The position numbers and the translations under genes are program-made. A stretch of 64,000 nt of DNA, from NCBI RefSeq assembly GCF_030053415.1, contig NZ_JASGBJ010000001.1:496001-560000 (forward strand), given 5' to 3'. Source of the DNA: Marinobacter sp. CHS3-4. Lineage in GTDB: Bacteria > Pseudomonadota > Gammaproteobacteria > Pseudomonadales > Oleiphilaceae. Of the stretch, positions 53,519-62,165 are shown one piece after another (the stretch's first letter is position 1; each line of letters opens with the position of its first letter). The notes under the pieces were generated by a model. It saw only the letters and a list, made by a program, of their open reading frames with translations. It did not search any database and was not told where the DNA came from.

Positions 53519-56074
53519 CTGCCGCGACGCCTCTTGCCCAATGAAGGTGTCCACCCATTGAATTAACTGGTCAAACGGCAGTGGCGGTGTCAGCACGAAA
53601 CCCTGAATCATGTCGCAGCCCATTTCCTGCAGCAGATCCTGGGTTTGCCGGTCTTCTACGCCTTCGGCAACGACCACATATCCAAGGCTATGGCACATAT
53701 CGATGGTGGTCCGCACGATCACCCGATCGTCGGTCTGTGAGAGCAGATCGGTGATCAGTGAGCGGTCTATTTTTATCTCCCGGGCGGGCAGCTGCTTGAT
53801 GTAAGACAGCGAAGAATAGCCGGAGCCGAAATCATCGATGGACAGGGGAATGCCGGTGCTGTGCAGGGAGTTCAGTGCCCGCAGCGAGTTGGCAGGGTCC
53901 AGCATCATCGAAGTTTCAGTCACTTCCAGAGTGATGGCGCCGCGCAACGAGTGGTAACTGCTCATCAGTCGCTGAACGTAAATAGGGAAATCCGGCTCCC
54001 GAAGATTGTTGGGTGAGATATTCACCGACATATCCAGATCAAACCCACGCTCTTTCAGGCGCGCACGCAATTTGAGCGCGTTCTCCAGTACCCATCGAGT
54101 CAGGGGTTTGATCATGCCTGTCTGTTCGGCAATGGCGATGATCTCGTCTGGTTTGATCGGCGTTTTTCGGTTGGGCCAGCGAATCAATGCTTCCAGTCCA
54201 ACAATTGTGTGGGTTACCAGTGACAGTTTTGGCTGCAGGAAGAGCTCGAGTTCGTCTTTCTGCAAGGCGGCACGGAGTTCGGAAACCAGCGTCAGGCGGT
54301 CTGCACTGTAGGAATCCCTGGATGGCTGATAAAAGGCCAGGCCGCGGTCTCTGGCGTCTTCCGATCCCTGTGCGATGTAGGCGCGACGGATCAGCGTTGT
54401 CACGTCCGAGGCGTGATCCGGATAGATGGCGGTGCCAGTGCGTGGATCCAGAGGCAACTGCATGCCCAGATAATCCAGTGGCTCTCGGATTTCTTCCAGC
54501 GCGTCCATCATGGCTCTGGGCGTCTGTACCACCTCGTCTGTTTCGACCACGAATCCGAAGGTGTCGGTCTCCAGAGAGGCAACGTAGAAGGTTCCACTGC
54601 CAGAAGACTCCAGCACGCAACTACCCGGCAAATCACGTACCGTGGCGTTGAAGCGCTTGGCTGCCAGCTCAATCAGCCTGTCGGCGTTCCGATGGCCCAG
54701 GGTTTTGGTGATGGCTTGCAGGTTGGTCAGATGGATAACGGCAATCGAATAGCGGGTAGAGCTATTCCTGCTGATCAGTTCGTTAATGGCCATTTCCAGG
54801 CTGGTGCGATTGGGCAGGCCGGTCAGCGGATGGTGAAGTGCTTGATCAATCAGGCGTACTTCCGCATGTCGCCGCGCCGCCATGGCGGATATTTCGGCTT
54901 CGCGGGCCTGCACCTTGTCCTCGCGTTCCTGATACAGGCGGGCCGCAAGGGCGATGGTCAGCAGGATGGCTTCCATGGCCGAGCCAATCTCGATGCCGTA
55001 GGCGGTAACGAAATTGTTGGGAAGCAAGCCATACTTGTTGGCTGCGGCAACCGCACTGCCCAGCGTCAGCATGCCCCATGCGATGGTGTAATAGCTGGCT
55101 TGGGGGTTGCCGCGTATCCATTGCACCGGCCCGATCACCGTCAGCAGCAGGCAGCTTGGAATGGCCAGGGCAACGGTAACCTGGCTGGCGATGCTGTAGC
55201 TTGTCACAAAAGAGATGACGAAGGCCGCCACATTCAGCGCGATGGCCCCTTTGATAAACCGATCGATGAGAGGGCCGGTTTTTCTGAGATTGAGAAATTC
55301 CCGCGAGAAAAGCAGGGTGAAGATGACGGCAGTGGGAACCGTAATCATCATGGCCTGATTCTGCAATGCCGGAAACTGGGGCCATAGAAGTTGGAACGCC
55401 GTGCCGTTCAGCGTGCCGATCAGCAGCAGGTAGGCCGACGTAGACAGCACATATAGCAAGTACATGCGCTCTCGTAACGCGAGGAACACGAACAGGTTGA
55501 AAAAGATCACGGACAGCAAAATGCCGTAATAAACCGAGTGCAGTTGATCCTCGACGGAGACCTGCTCGAAGAAAGCGCCCGGAACCCAGAGCCGCATGGG
55601 AATCTGCATGGCCCCTTGGGTTGTGATCCGCAATACTATTTCGTGCTGCTTGCCGTCTGTGGCTTCAAATGGAAACAGGAAATGCCGGTGAGCAATTGGG
55701 CGTTGATCAAAGGGATACCGGTCGCCAGTGACCACGCGCTCTTTCAGTCGACCATCTTCCAGCAGATGGAACACCACTTCATCGAGCTGGGAATAGCGAA
55801 CCTCAAGTAGTTCACGTTGTCCGGGAAGATTGGGTACGGGAAAACGCAGCCACACGGTGTCTGTGATGTAGCCGAAATTAGGACTTTCTTCCTCCAGAGA
55901 CTGCCATTGATCAGAAGCCAATGCTTCTCCCAGGTCCATCTGCTCTGAAGGCGCCACCCGGATGTACTCCACCTCCGGGACTGCGAAACCCTGTTCCAAG
56001 GGGTTCGCCTGGATGTTGAAAGCCATGATGATCAATGCGCCCATCAGGGCGAAATACTGAACAATATGGCGCAC
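53510..56074 (-). CDS. Membrane cyclic-di-GMP phosphodiesterase: 7TMR-DISM sensor, degenerate GGDEF, intact EAL
   Basis: An 854-residue protein. After a signal-type helix (residues about 5-22), a periplasmic 7TMR-DISM extracellular domain (about 30-165) binds an unknown ligand, then seven hydrophobic helices (about 180-385) lead to a short coiled segment (EREDKVQAREAEISAMAAR). The GGDEF-type domain starts HHPLTGLPNRTSLE, but its active-site hairpin reads SGSGTF in place of GGDEF, so cyclase activity is unlikely. The EAL domain has EALIRW, NISPNNL, EVTETSMML and DDFGSGYSSLSYIK, so phosphodiesterase activity is expected. It probably lowers c-di-GMP in response to an external signal. Confidence 0.9.
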   Translation of the reverse strand: MRHIVQYFALMGALIIMAFNIQANPLEQGFAVPEVEYIRVAPSEQMDLGEALASDQWQSLEEESPNFGYITDTVWLRFPVPNLPGQRELLEVRYSQLDEVVFHLLEDGRLKERVVTGDRYPFDQRPIAHRHFLFPFEATDGKQHEIVLRITTQGAMQIPMRLWVPGAFFEQVSVEDQLHSVYYGILLSVIFFNLFVFLALRERMYLLYVLSTSAYLLLIGTLNGTAFQLLWPQFPALQNQAMMITVPTAVIFTLLFSREFLNLRKTGPLIDRFIKGAIALNVAAFVISFVTSYSIASQVTVALAIPSCLLLTVIGPVQWIRGNPQASYYTIAWGMLTLGSAVAAANKYGLLPNNFVTAYGIEIGSAMEAILLTIALAARLYQEREDKVQAREAEISAMAARRHAEVRLIDQALHHPLTGLPNRTSLEMAINELISRNSSTRYSIAVIHLTNLQAITKTLGHRNADRLIELAAKRFNATVRDLPGSCVLESSGSGTFYVASLETDTFGFVVETDEVVQTPRAMMDALEEIREPLDYLGMQLPLDPRTGTAIYPDHASDVTTLIRRAYIAQGSEDARDRGLAFYQPSRDSYSADRLTLVSELRAALQKDELELFLQPKLSLVTHTIVGLEALIRWPNRKTPIKPDEIIAIAEQTGMIKPLTRWVLENALKLRARLKERGFDLDMSVNISPNNLREPDFPIYVQRLMSSYHSLRGAITLEVTETSMMLDPANSLRALNSLHSTGIPLSIDDFGSGYSSLSYIKQLPAREIKIDRSLITDLLSQTDDRVIVRTTIDMCHSLGYVVVAEGVEDRQTQDLLQEMGCDMIQGFVLTPPLPFDQLIQWVDTFIGQEASRQLG

Positions 56075-56181
56075 GGGTTTCCGTTTCTTGTTGTTGGGTT
56101 TTGGATCAGTATGGCGCGAAGCGTCTGGTCCCTCAAGGTCTAGTTGACAAGACGACTGTTTCTGTATTTTGGTTCCGTGGG

Positions 56182-56631
56182 TCAGGACACTTTTGTGAGC
56201 CAGTTCTCTACCCAGGTGACGGCCACCTTTTCCGGTTCCGTGGTTTCCAGCGCGTCTATTTTCAGAGTCTCGCCAACTTTACGGGCACTGGTTTCCAGAA
56301 ACGCTTCTTCCATCAGATCGCCAGCCCCGCAGTAGGTATCACCGTACGAGCTGTCGCCCAGCACAATCACACCGAAGGGGCGCCCTGGTTGTTGTGGCAG
56401 GGTGTCCCGCAGTTCCAGATAGAACGGCAGCAGGTTGGGCGGCACTTCCCCCTGGCCCGTGGTGGATGTGCAGATAAGTATCGGATCATCATTGTCGGTG
56501 ATGTCAGACAATGTTGGTTGCTCACAGACCACCACACCGTGGCCTTCAGGCTCAAGCACCTTTTTCAGTTCTCTTGCTGTAAGAAGAGCGCCACCGAAGA
56601 CACTGCCCACAAGTACTCGGATCGAAGACAT
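56182..56631 (-). CDS. Flavodoxin-domain protein, MioC-like
   Basis: A 149-residue FMN-binding protein. The phosphate-binding loop region is VLVGSVFGGALLTARELK, followed by ICTSTTGQGEVPPNLLPFYLEL and GVIVLGDSSYGDTYCGAGDLMEE, all typical of short-chain flavodoxins of the MioC/YqcA type. In E. coli MioC is an electron carrier linked to biotin synthase; the partner here is unknown. The ATG at 56631 follows AAGGTGC; a longer in-frame start at 56697 is rejected because it would overlap the preceding gene's stop. It sits between the diguanylate cyclase and the phosphodiesterase on the same strand. Confidence 0.87.
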   Translation of the reverse strand: MSSIRVLVGSVFGGALLTARELKKVLEPEGHGVVVCEQPTLSDITDNDDPILICTSTTGQGEVPPNLLPFYLELRDTLPQQPGRPFGVIVLGDSSYGDTYCGAGDLMEEAFLETSARKVGETLKIDALETTEPEKVAVTWVENWLTKVS

Positions 56632-56693
56632 AATGCACCTTGAACAACGGTTGGGTTGAAAGCCCCGGATCATAGCGGCCAGGGCCAGGGCGC

Positions 56694-57803
56694 TCAAGAG
56701 GGCTGGTGAGTGTCCGGATCCGCTTCGGCTTCGTGGGTACGTACCCGTGGCGCGATTCGGTTTCGGCCATTTTCTTTGGCGCTGTATAGATGCAGATCCG
56801 CGTGTTTGAGCAGTTCATTGACTGAGCCGGTTTTGGCGATGGAGCAGACGCCGGCACTGATGGTCACCGGCATAGAATCCCCGGCAAAGCTGAATTCGTG
56901 TTTTGCGACCTTTTGTCGCAGTCGTTCGGCCAATGTCAGTGCCTGCAACAACGCCGTGTCTGGCAACAGGATCAGGAACTCTTCACCACCCCATCGTGAA
57001 GCCACATCGGCTTTGCGAATAACAGCGTTCATCAGCGTTGCGAAGTCCTTGAGAACCTGGTCTCCGGCGTCGTGACCGTATTCGTCATTGATGTGCTTGA
57101 ACAGGTCGAGGTCGATCAACACGATAGAAAAGTGGTGCCCGGAACGTTGGTGACGGGAAAACTCCTCGTTCAGCCGGTGTTGCATATCGCGACGGTTTGA
57201 CAGACCGGTTAATTCGTCCGTCTGTGCCGCCTGCTTGTGAGCCTGCGCAAGGTCCATCAGTTCCTTGCGGGCATTGAGTCTTGAGGCTTCCAGCACAAAA
57301 CAGAAGATAGACTCGAAGGCGAGCGCGGCAAAGAAACGGATCTTGAAGTCACTGCTGTATTCAGCGGTAACGATGGGCAGATCTGGAAACTGGAACACCA
57401 CAATGGCCACAAAGGCACAGAAAAGGAGGACGGCGGTGCCGGTCTTGAGGTCAGTGAGATAGAACAGCAAAGGCGGGAACACATAAAACCAGAGCGGGCC
57501 GGTGTTGCTTTCTCCGCCCGTAACGATCAGGTAGCCGAACAACAACCCGACAATGGATATCAGCCCGCCTTTCTGTTGCGCGCGGCTGCCGGTGTGGGCG
57601 AAGATCAGCATATTGGCGACGACCAATCCGCCGAAAGCCCAGAGCACCCAGGCATGGACGTGATGCTCAGAAAACCAGGCCTTGCCGCCAATCCCCAACA
57701 GGAAGAGCACGGCCATGACTGACAGGGCGTTCAGCAGGCGTGATACGCGCGCCTCTTCGCTCTCTATCGCAAACTGATGGCTGGGTTGTTGGGAGCTGGC
57801 CAT
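56694..57803 (-). CDS. Membrane diguanylate cyclase (GGDEF)
   Basis: A protein of about 369 residues with an N-terminal block of six hydrophobic helices (residues about 20-180) and a C-terminal GGDEF domain. The active site is SRWGGEEFLILLPD, intact, and the product-inhibition I-site RKAD lies exactly five residues before GGEEF. DELTGLSNRRDMQHRL marks the start of the cyclase domain, and the metal-binding DLDLFKHINDEYGHDAGD is present. It should make c-di-GMP under feedback control. The start is uncertain: ATG 57803 is used; GTG 57848 is also in frame and neither has a clear ribosome site. Confidence 0.9.
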   Translation of the reverse strand: MASSQQPSHQFAIESEEARVSRLLNALSVMAVLFLLGIGGKAWFSEHHVHAWVLWAFGGLVVANMLIFAHTGSRAQQKGGLISIVGLLFGYLIVTGGESNTGPLWFYVFPPLLFYLTDLKTGTAVLLFCAFVAIVVFQFPDLPIVTAEYSSDFKIRFFAALAFESIFCFVLEASRLNARKELMDLAQAHKQAAQTDELTGLSNRRDMQHRLNEEFSRHQRSGHHFSIVLIDLDLFKHINDEYGHDAGDQVLKDFATLMNAVIRKADVASRWGGEEFLILLPDTALLQALTLAERLRQKVAKHEFSFAGDSMPVTISAGVCSIAKTGSVNELLKHADLHLYSAKENGRNRIAPRVRTHEAEADPDTHQPS

Positions 57804-57997
57804 GGAGATTTTTATTCGTCTTTTGGTCACTCGGGTAATTGAGGGCACAAGTTAGCGCACTCGGCCAGTTTTTGCAGCGACTTTGATCAAAGCTATGCGG
57901 TATTACCGTTTAGTTTCAATTTTATGTCAGAAAATTTATAGTTCGTCCGCGTCCTAGTTGGAAAAACTCAATCCCTCAGCTGCGAGACTGATGTGCC

Positions 57998-59557
57998 ATG
58001 GCCAGCAATTCCGGTTTTCTCGATACCCTCTTGACCAGCCCCTCCACCGAACGCTATCGCGTTGGCTTCAGCCTCCTTTTTCTGCTGGGGGTGTTTATCG
58101 TGGTTGGCCAGATCTCGGAAGGGCTTCCCAATAGTATGCTGCTGATGGCAGCGGCGGTCATTGGTGGCTACATGGCCATCAATATCGGCGCCAATGATGT
58201 TGCCAATAACGTCGGGCCGGCGGTGGGATCCGGCGCATTGACGCTGGGCAGCGCTGTAGTGATTGCTGCGATTTTTGAGGCCGGTGGCGCGTTGATTGCC
58301 GGCGGTGACGTTGTGTCGACCATCAAGGGCGGCATCATTGCGGCGGATAGGCTGGACGATGCCCAGACCTTTGTGTGGCTAATGACTGCGGCGCTTCTGG
58401 CTGGGGCACTCTGGTTAAACCTGGCGACCTGGATGGGCGCGCCAGTGTCAACGACGCATTCGATCGTTGGCGGTGTCCTCGGTGCGGGGATTGCGGCCGG
58501 AGGCTGGGCCATTGCTGACTGGGCAGTGATGGGCAAAATTGTTGCGAGCTGGGTGATATCACCAGTGATGGGTGGCGTGTTGGCCGCTCTGTTTCTTTAT
58601 GCACTGAAGCGAACGGTGCTTTACCGCGATAATCTGGTGGCCTCGGCACGAACCTTTGTGCCCTGGCTGGTAGCAATCATGGCGTGGGCGTTCGGCACTT
58701 ATCTGATGGTGAAAGGTGTCAAGAAAGTCATCAAAGTCGACTTTATGGAAGCCACTCTGGTCGGCCTGGGCCTGGCAGCCGTGATCTTTGTAGCCATGCG
58801 TGCGTTGGTCAGTCGGCGGGCTGCAACCATGGAGAATAGCTCGGCCGGGGTGAATGAGCTGTTCACCTGGCCCATGATTTTCGCGGCGGCCTTGTTGAGT
58901 TTTGCCCACGGTGCCAACGATGTGGCGAACGCCATTGGTCCGCTGGCGGCTATCAACGACGCGTTGTCGGCCGGTGCGGTGGTCACGTCGGCAGCGATTC
59001 CACTCTGGGTCATGCTGGTGGGTGCGCTGGGCCTGGCGGTTGGCCTGATGCTGTTCGGGCCAAGGCTGATCAAGACAGTGGGCAGTGAAATTACCGAGCT
59101 GGATAAGACCAGAGCGTTCTGCGTGGCCTTGTCAGCAGCACTGACGGTCATCATTGCCTCCCAACTCGGGTTGCCCGTCAGCTCGACTCACATTGCTGTT
59201 GGCGGCGTGTTTGGTGTCGGATTCCTGCGTGAATACCTCAAGAGCAATTATGCGACTCAGCTACACGGCATCATGGACAGCCACGACGACGCGGAGCGCG
59301 AGCGCCTTAGGCCATTCCTGGATGATTTCCGCAATGCCTCTGTTGAGGAAATGGAGCGTTTGCTGCAGAGAGCCAAGAAGAAAAAACAGGTGCCCTTGTC
59401 CAAGAAAGAGCGCAAGCGCCTGAAGAAAATTTACCGTGAGGAAATGGTCAAACGTTCGCACCTGACGCGCATCGTCGCTGCCTGGATTATTACGGTGCCT
59501 GCCTCTGCATTGATGGCCGCCACGCTTTTCTTCACTATTCGTGGCCTGCTGATCTAG
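57998..59557 (+). CDS. pit: Low-affinity phosphate transporter, Pit/PiT family
   Basis: A 519-residue ion-coupled phosphate symporter. The two inverted PiT repeats are seen as NIGANDVANNVGPAVGSGAL near residue 60 and FAHGANDVANAIGPLAA near residue 305, each followed by VSTTHS- or VSSTHI-type ends (GAPVSTTHSIVGG, GLPVSSTHIAVGG). About ten hydrophobic helices; a charged cytoplasmic stretch rich in Lys, Arg and Glu (about residues 430-490) precedes the last helix. No clear PhoB box is upstream, as expected for a constitutive low-affinity system. Na+ or H+ coupling is not decided. Confidence 0.93.
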   Translation: MASNSGFLDTLLTSPSTERYRVGFSLLFLLGVFIVVGQISEGLPNSMLLMAAAVIGGYMAINIGANDVANNVGPAVGSGALTLGSAVVIAAIFEAGGALIAGGDVVSTIKGGIIAADRLDDAQTFVWLMTAALLAGALWLNLATWMGAPVSTTHSIVGGVLGAGIAAGGWAIADWAVMGKIVASWVISPVMGGVLAALFLYALKRTVLYRDNLVASARTFVPWLVAIMAWAFGTYLMVKGVKKVIKVDFMEATLVGLGLAAVIFVAMRALVSRRAATMENSSAGVNELFTWPMIFAAALLSFAHGANDVANAIGPLAAINDALSAGAVVTSAAIPLWVMLVGALGLAVGLMLFGPRLIKTVGSEITELDKTRAFCVALSAALTVIIASQLGLPVSSTHIAVGGVFGVGFLREYLKSNYATQLHGIMDSHDDAERERLRPFLDDFRNASVEEMERLLQRAKKKKQVPLSKKERKRLKKIYREEMVKRSHLTRIVAAWIITVPASALMAATLFFTIRGLLI

Positions 59558-59661
59558 TGGATATCCGAGTCTGGCGAAGATCAGGCTCGATAGCCCATAC
59601 TAGAGAAACAGCCACTGGGGCGTAGTCGCCCTGAAATGTTTGTATCGCCGGGGAAAAACGA

Positions 59662-59928
59662 ATGAGTTCAGCTGCAGAAAGCCGTCAGGCAAAGGTGATT
59701 GACGAGCTCAGAGTGTTTATCAAGAAGGTTCTCAGTGATCCCACCATCGCGGTGAAATCGGTTGAGATCGCGCGCAAATATCGTGACCAGCCCAACGCGA
59801 GTGAAGCCATCGCCCGGGAGATCAGCGCCAACACGACCATTCGCATTCCCGAGTCATGGAGCGATGCCGACCGCATGTTCCTGGACATCCTGGACGAAGT
59901 GCTGGACGACGAAGAAGCGCTTTACTGA
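59662..59928 (+). CDS. Hypothetical protein of 88 residues
   Basis: I do not recognise a family. The product is a soluble, helical-looking, acidic protein (many Asp and Glu in the last 30 residues; ends DEVLDDEEALY), without signal peptide, Cys motif or membrane segment. CGGGGAAA precedes the ATG by 8-15 nt, the frame has the codon character of its neighbours, and it stands in an otherwise empty gap between pit and panP, which support a real gene. It lies 104 bp after pit and is convergent with panP, 27 bp apart. Confidence 0.7.
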   Translation: MSSAAESRQAKVIDELRVFIKKVLSDPTIAVKSVEIARKYRDQPNASEAIAREISANTTIRIPESWSDADRMFLDILDEVLDDEEALY

Positions 59929-59955
59929 GGCTATGCTGTTATGGAGCGCGCCGGG

Positions 59956-61632
59956 TCAGGCGCGTTTCTCGTCCAACTGGTCGTTATCAAGAATGGCGTT
60001 TGCCATCTGATGAAGAATGGCCAGTTCATCCTGAATGGCTTCTTCCCCTGCCAGTGCCCGCTGTTCAATCAGGATGTCCGCCAGTATTTCCCGGGTCGTG
60101 AGTGGGTTGGCCAGCACCACCCTGAAAACGATACAGGGGAAGTGATGGTGTCTGGCTGGCTCCAGACGCGTCCGGGACACAAACGCCTTGCCCCGCTCAC
60201 GCTGGGTTTTCTGGATGAACTTGGTGACGCGGTTCAGAGAGGTGTTCAACTTCTCTGACTGCTCTGTTGTGGCAATAGCCAGCGCATCCTGTACCGACTT
60301 CGGGCAATAGCGATAGGTCAGAATGTTCAGTTCCGGGCAGGTGACCAGCTCGAAATCCGGCTCATCGCCAATCATGGTGGCAAATGTTCGTGCTTTCTCG
60401 ATGCCCTGATCGATCAGAATTTCGTAACCTTCCCGAGCCAGTATTTTAAGGCCTGACTGAATCAGCATCGACATGCCAGGCCGGGAGCCTTCCAGCGTGG
60501 TGCTGCCCAGATCCCGCGAACCTTTACGAATAACGTATTGGGCATGGTGTTCGACAGCGCTGGCAAGCGCCGGGTCGCGAAAGACCACCAGGCCTGCGCC
60601 CATCGGCACGTAGAGTTGCTTGTGGGCATCAAACGTGACCGAGTCTGCTTGCTCGATGCCTCGCAACAGATGTTTATGGGTACGTGAAAACAGGGTGGGG
60701 CCACCCCAGGCTGCGTCAACATGAAAATGGGCGCCAAATTCCCTCGCAATGTCGGCCATGGCATCCAGCGGATCCACATTGCCGGTTTCCGTCGTGCCGG
60801 CAATCCCGCAGATGGCCATCACCCGAATCTTTTGGGCTTGCAGTTCCAGGCACTTTTCGCGCAGGGCATCGGTGTCGATCCGGTTGGTGTCGTCGGTGTC
60901 CACGGGCACCAGGAATTCCCGGCCCAGCCCCAGCACGTCGGCCGCCTTGCGCAGTGAATAGTGTCCACGCCGGGAGACCAGTATCGCCGCGCCCTCGCAG
61001 CCGTAGTATCTCAAGGCCCGGAAAAGCCCTTCCTGATGAATGCCGCGGAAGTTGCCCTCGGGCGGAAAGGCGTTGTTTCTCGCTACCCAGAGTGCAGTCA
61101 GGTTGGCAATGGTGCCGCCCGAGCACATGGCGCCCAGCGCATGGCCGGGGTCGTGCATCCATTTGCGGTAAAAGTCGCCATCCTCGTTGTACACCAGCCG
61201 GTGAATCATGCCCAGTACCTGGCGCTCCATCGGCGTGAATGCCTTGGAAGTTTCGGTTTTCACCAGATTCTGGTTCAGGGCAATCATGATTTTGGACAGC
61301 GGCAACATGAAATAGGGCAGCGCCGACGTCATATGTCCGATGAAGCTTGGAGAGGCAGTGTGAACCGAGTTGGCGACCAGCTTTTCCAGAAGGAACTGGG
61401 CTTGCTCGGACACGAATATGGGCTTTTCGGGTATGGCGTAGTCAGAAAAGTCTTTTTCAACTTCCGACAGGTCACGTTCAACCGCGACGATATGTTCCTG
61501 CAGGAACCCGGCCAGGTTGCTGGATATGTTCTGATCAATCCGGCTCAGTGTGGATTCCGGAGCCTCGGGCACCGTAAATACACGGTGCATGGCTTCGACG
61601 GAGGCCTGGGCCGACTTTTTCTTTCCAGTCAT
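59956..61632 (-). CDS. panP: PLP-dependent aspartate 1-decarboxylase-like PanP
   Basis: A group II pyridoxal-phosphate decarboxylase of about 558 residues. Features match PanP of Vibrio: RVFTVPEAPESTLSRI near the start, FLQEHIVA, SVHTASPSFIGHMTSALPYF, KTETSKAFTPMERQVLG and the PLP Lys in FDAHKQLYVPMGAG, with HVDAAWGG upstream. PanP makes beta-alanine from aspartate for pantothenate and CoA synthesis in bacteria without PanD; a glutamate or other amino acid decarboxylase is the alternative. The ATG at 61632 is used; GTG 61641 is also in frame. A structured leader of about 100 nt precedes it. Confidence 0.85.
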   Translation of the reverse strand: MTGKKKSAQASVEAMHRVFTVPEAPESTLSRIDQNISSNLAGFLQEHIVAVERDLSEVEKDFSDYAIPEKPIFVSEQAQFLLEKLVANSVHTASPSFIGHMTSALPYFMLPLSKIMIALNQNLVKTETSKAFTPMERQVLGMIHRLVYNEDGDFYRKWMHDPGHALGAMCSGGTIANLTALWVARNNAFPPEGNFRGIHQEGLFRALRYYGCEGAAILVSRRGHYSLRKAADVLGLGREFLVPVDTDDTNRIDTDALREKCLELQAQKIRVMAICGIAGTTETGNVDPLDAMADIAREFGAHFHVDAAWGGPTLFSRTHKHLLRGIEQADSVTFDAHKQLYVPMGAGLVVFRDPALASAVEHHAQYVIRKGSRDLGSTTLEGSRPGMSMLIQSGLKILAREGYEILIDQGIEKARTFATMIGDEPDFELVTCPELNILTYRYCPKSVQDALAIATTEQSEKLNTSLNRVTKFIQKTQRERGKAFVSRTRLEPARHHHFPCIVFRVVLANPLTTREILADILIEQRALAGEEAIQDELAILHQMANAILDNDQLDEKRA

Positions 61633-61746
61633 AGGTGCCACACGCTTTCAGTGGTCCACCACAGGCCCTTCCCGGGTGCCTTGTGGCAATAAACGGTTGT
61701 GTGCCCGAAGGGCATGGGCGCTGCCTCCCTGAGGGCACGTAGTATA
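61633..61746 (-). promoter_or_regulatory. Promoter and structured leader of panP
   Basis: Minus strand: a TATACT -10 at 61741-61746, then about 100 nt without a reading frame before panP. The leader contains GTGCCC and TGCCC-TTCG-GGCA (a stable UUCG-type hairpin) and other GC-rich stems. It matches no riboswitch consensus that I can recall. The -35 is weak. Confidence 0.45.
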
Positions 61747-61793
61747 CGGGGCCATGCAGCCATACGCTACAGCCAGCTGAATTGGGTCATTGC

Positions 61794-62132
61794 TCAAAGA
61801 ATTTCCCGATGCACGTCCAGAATGGCGGCATCTACCCGGTCTTCAATGGCTTTCTCGACCTGATCAAGGCGTTCCGTAATCTGTCTTGACGATCCGCCGA
61901 GGGCGGCGATGGTCCAGGTGGCGCAGTCGAGTGCCTCCTGATCGGAGGTCTCCGCCACGGCCAGGTCTGGTTCTCTGCCCCAAACGGCCTTCAACGCTGT
62001 AAACACCTTGCGCTTGGCTTTCAGGTCTTCACAACCATAAAGCTGAAAATGCAGGGTGAGAACCCCGACGTGTGGGGTAATCACCGGGTGAGGCGCTTCT
62101 GCGTTCAGAAGCTTTTTCAGAGCATCGGACAT
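61794..62132 (-). CDS. DUF503-family protein
   Basis: A 112-residue protein of the DUF503/YlxP-like family. The core GVLTLHFQLYGCEDLKAKRKVFTALKAVWGR, followed by DLAVAETSDQEALDCATWTIAALG, matches the family pattern (a short ferredoxin-like fold with LKxKR). Residues 1-18 are a less conserved extension. The family's role is unsettled; in firmicutes it lies near rbfA and infB and has been connected with translation or RNA. It is in the same direction as panP and the acyl-CoA dehydrogenase gene, 33 bp after the latter, so possibly in its transcript. Confidence 0.82.
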   Translation of the reverse strand: MSDALKKLLNAEAPHPVITPHVGVLTLHFQLYGCEDLKAKRKVFTALKAVWGREPDLAVAETSDQEALDCATWTIAALGGSSRQITERLDQVEKAIEDRVDAAILDVHREIL

Positions 62133-62165
62133 GAGCGTTTACTGCATTAAAGCTGACGATAGCTC

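Noticed and set aside
57900-57997. PhoB box before the pit transporter gene
   Set aside because: ATGTCAG is followed at 11 bp by TTTATAG, which is too far from the half-site consensus; Pit systems are usually not PhoB-activated.
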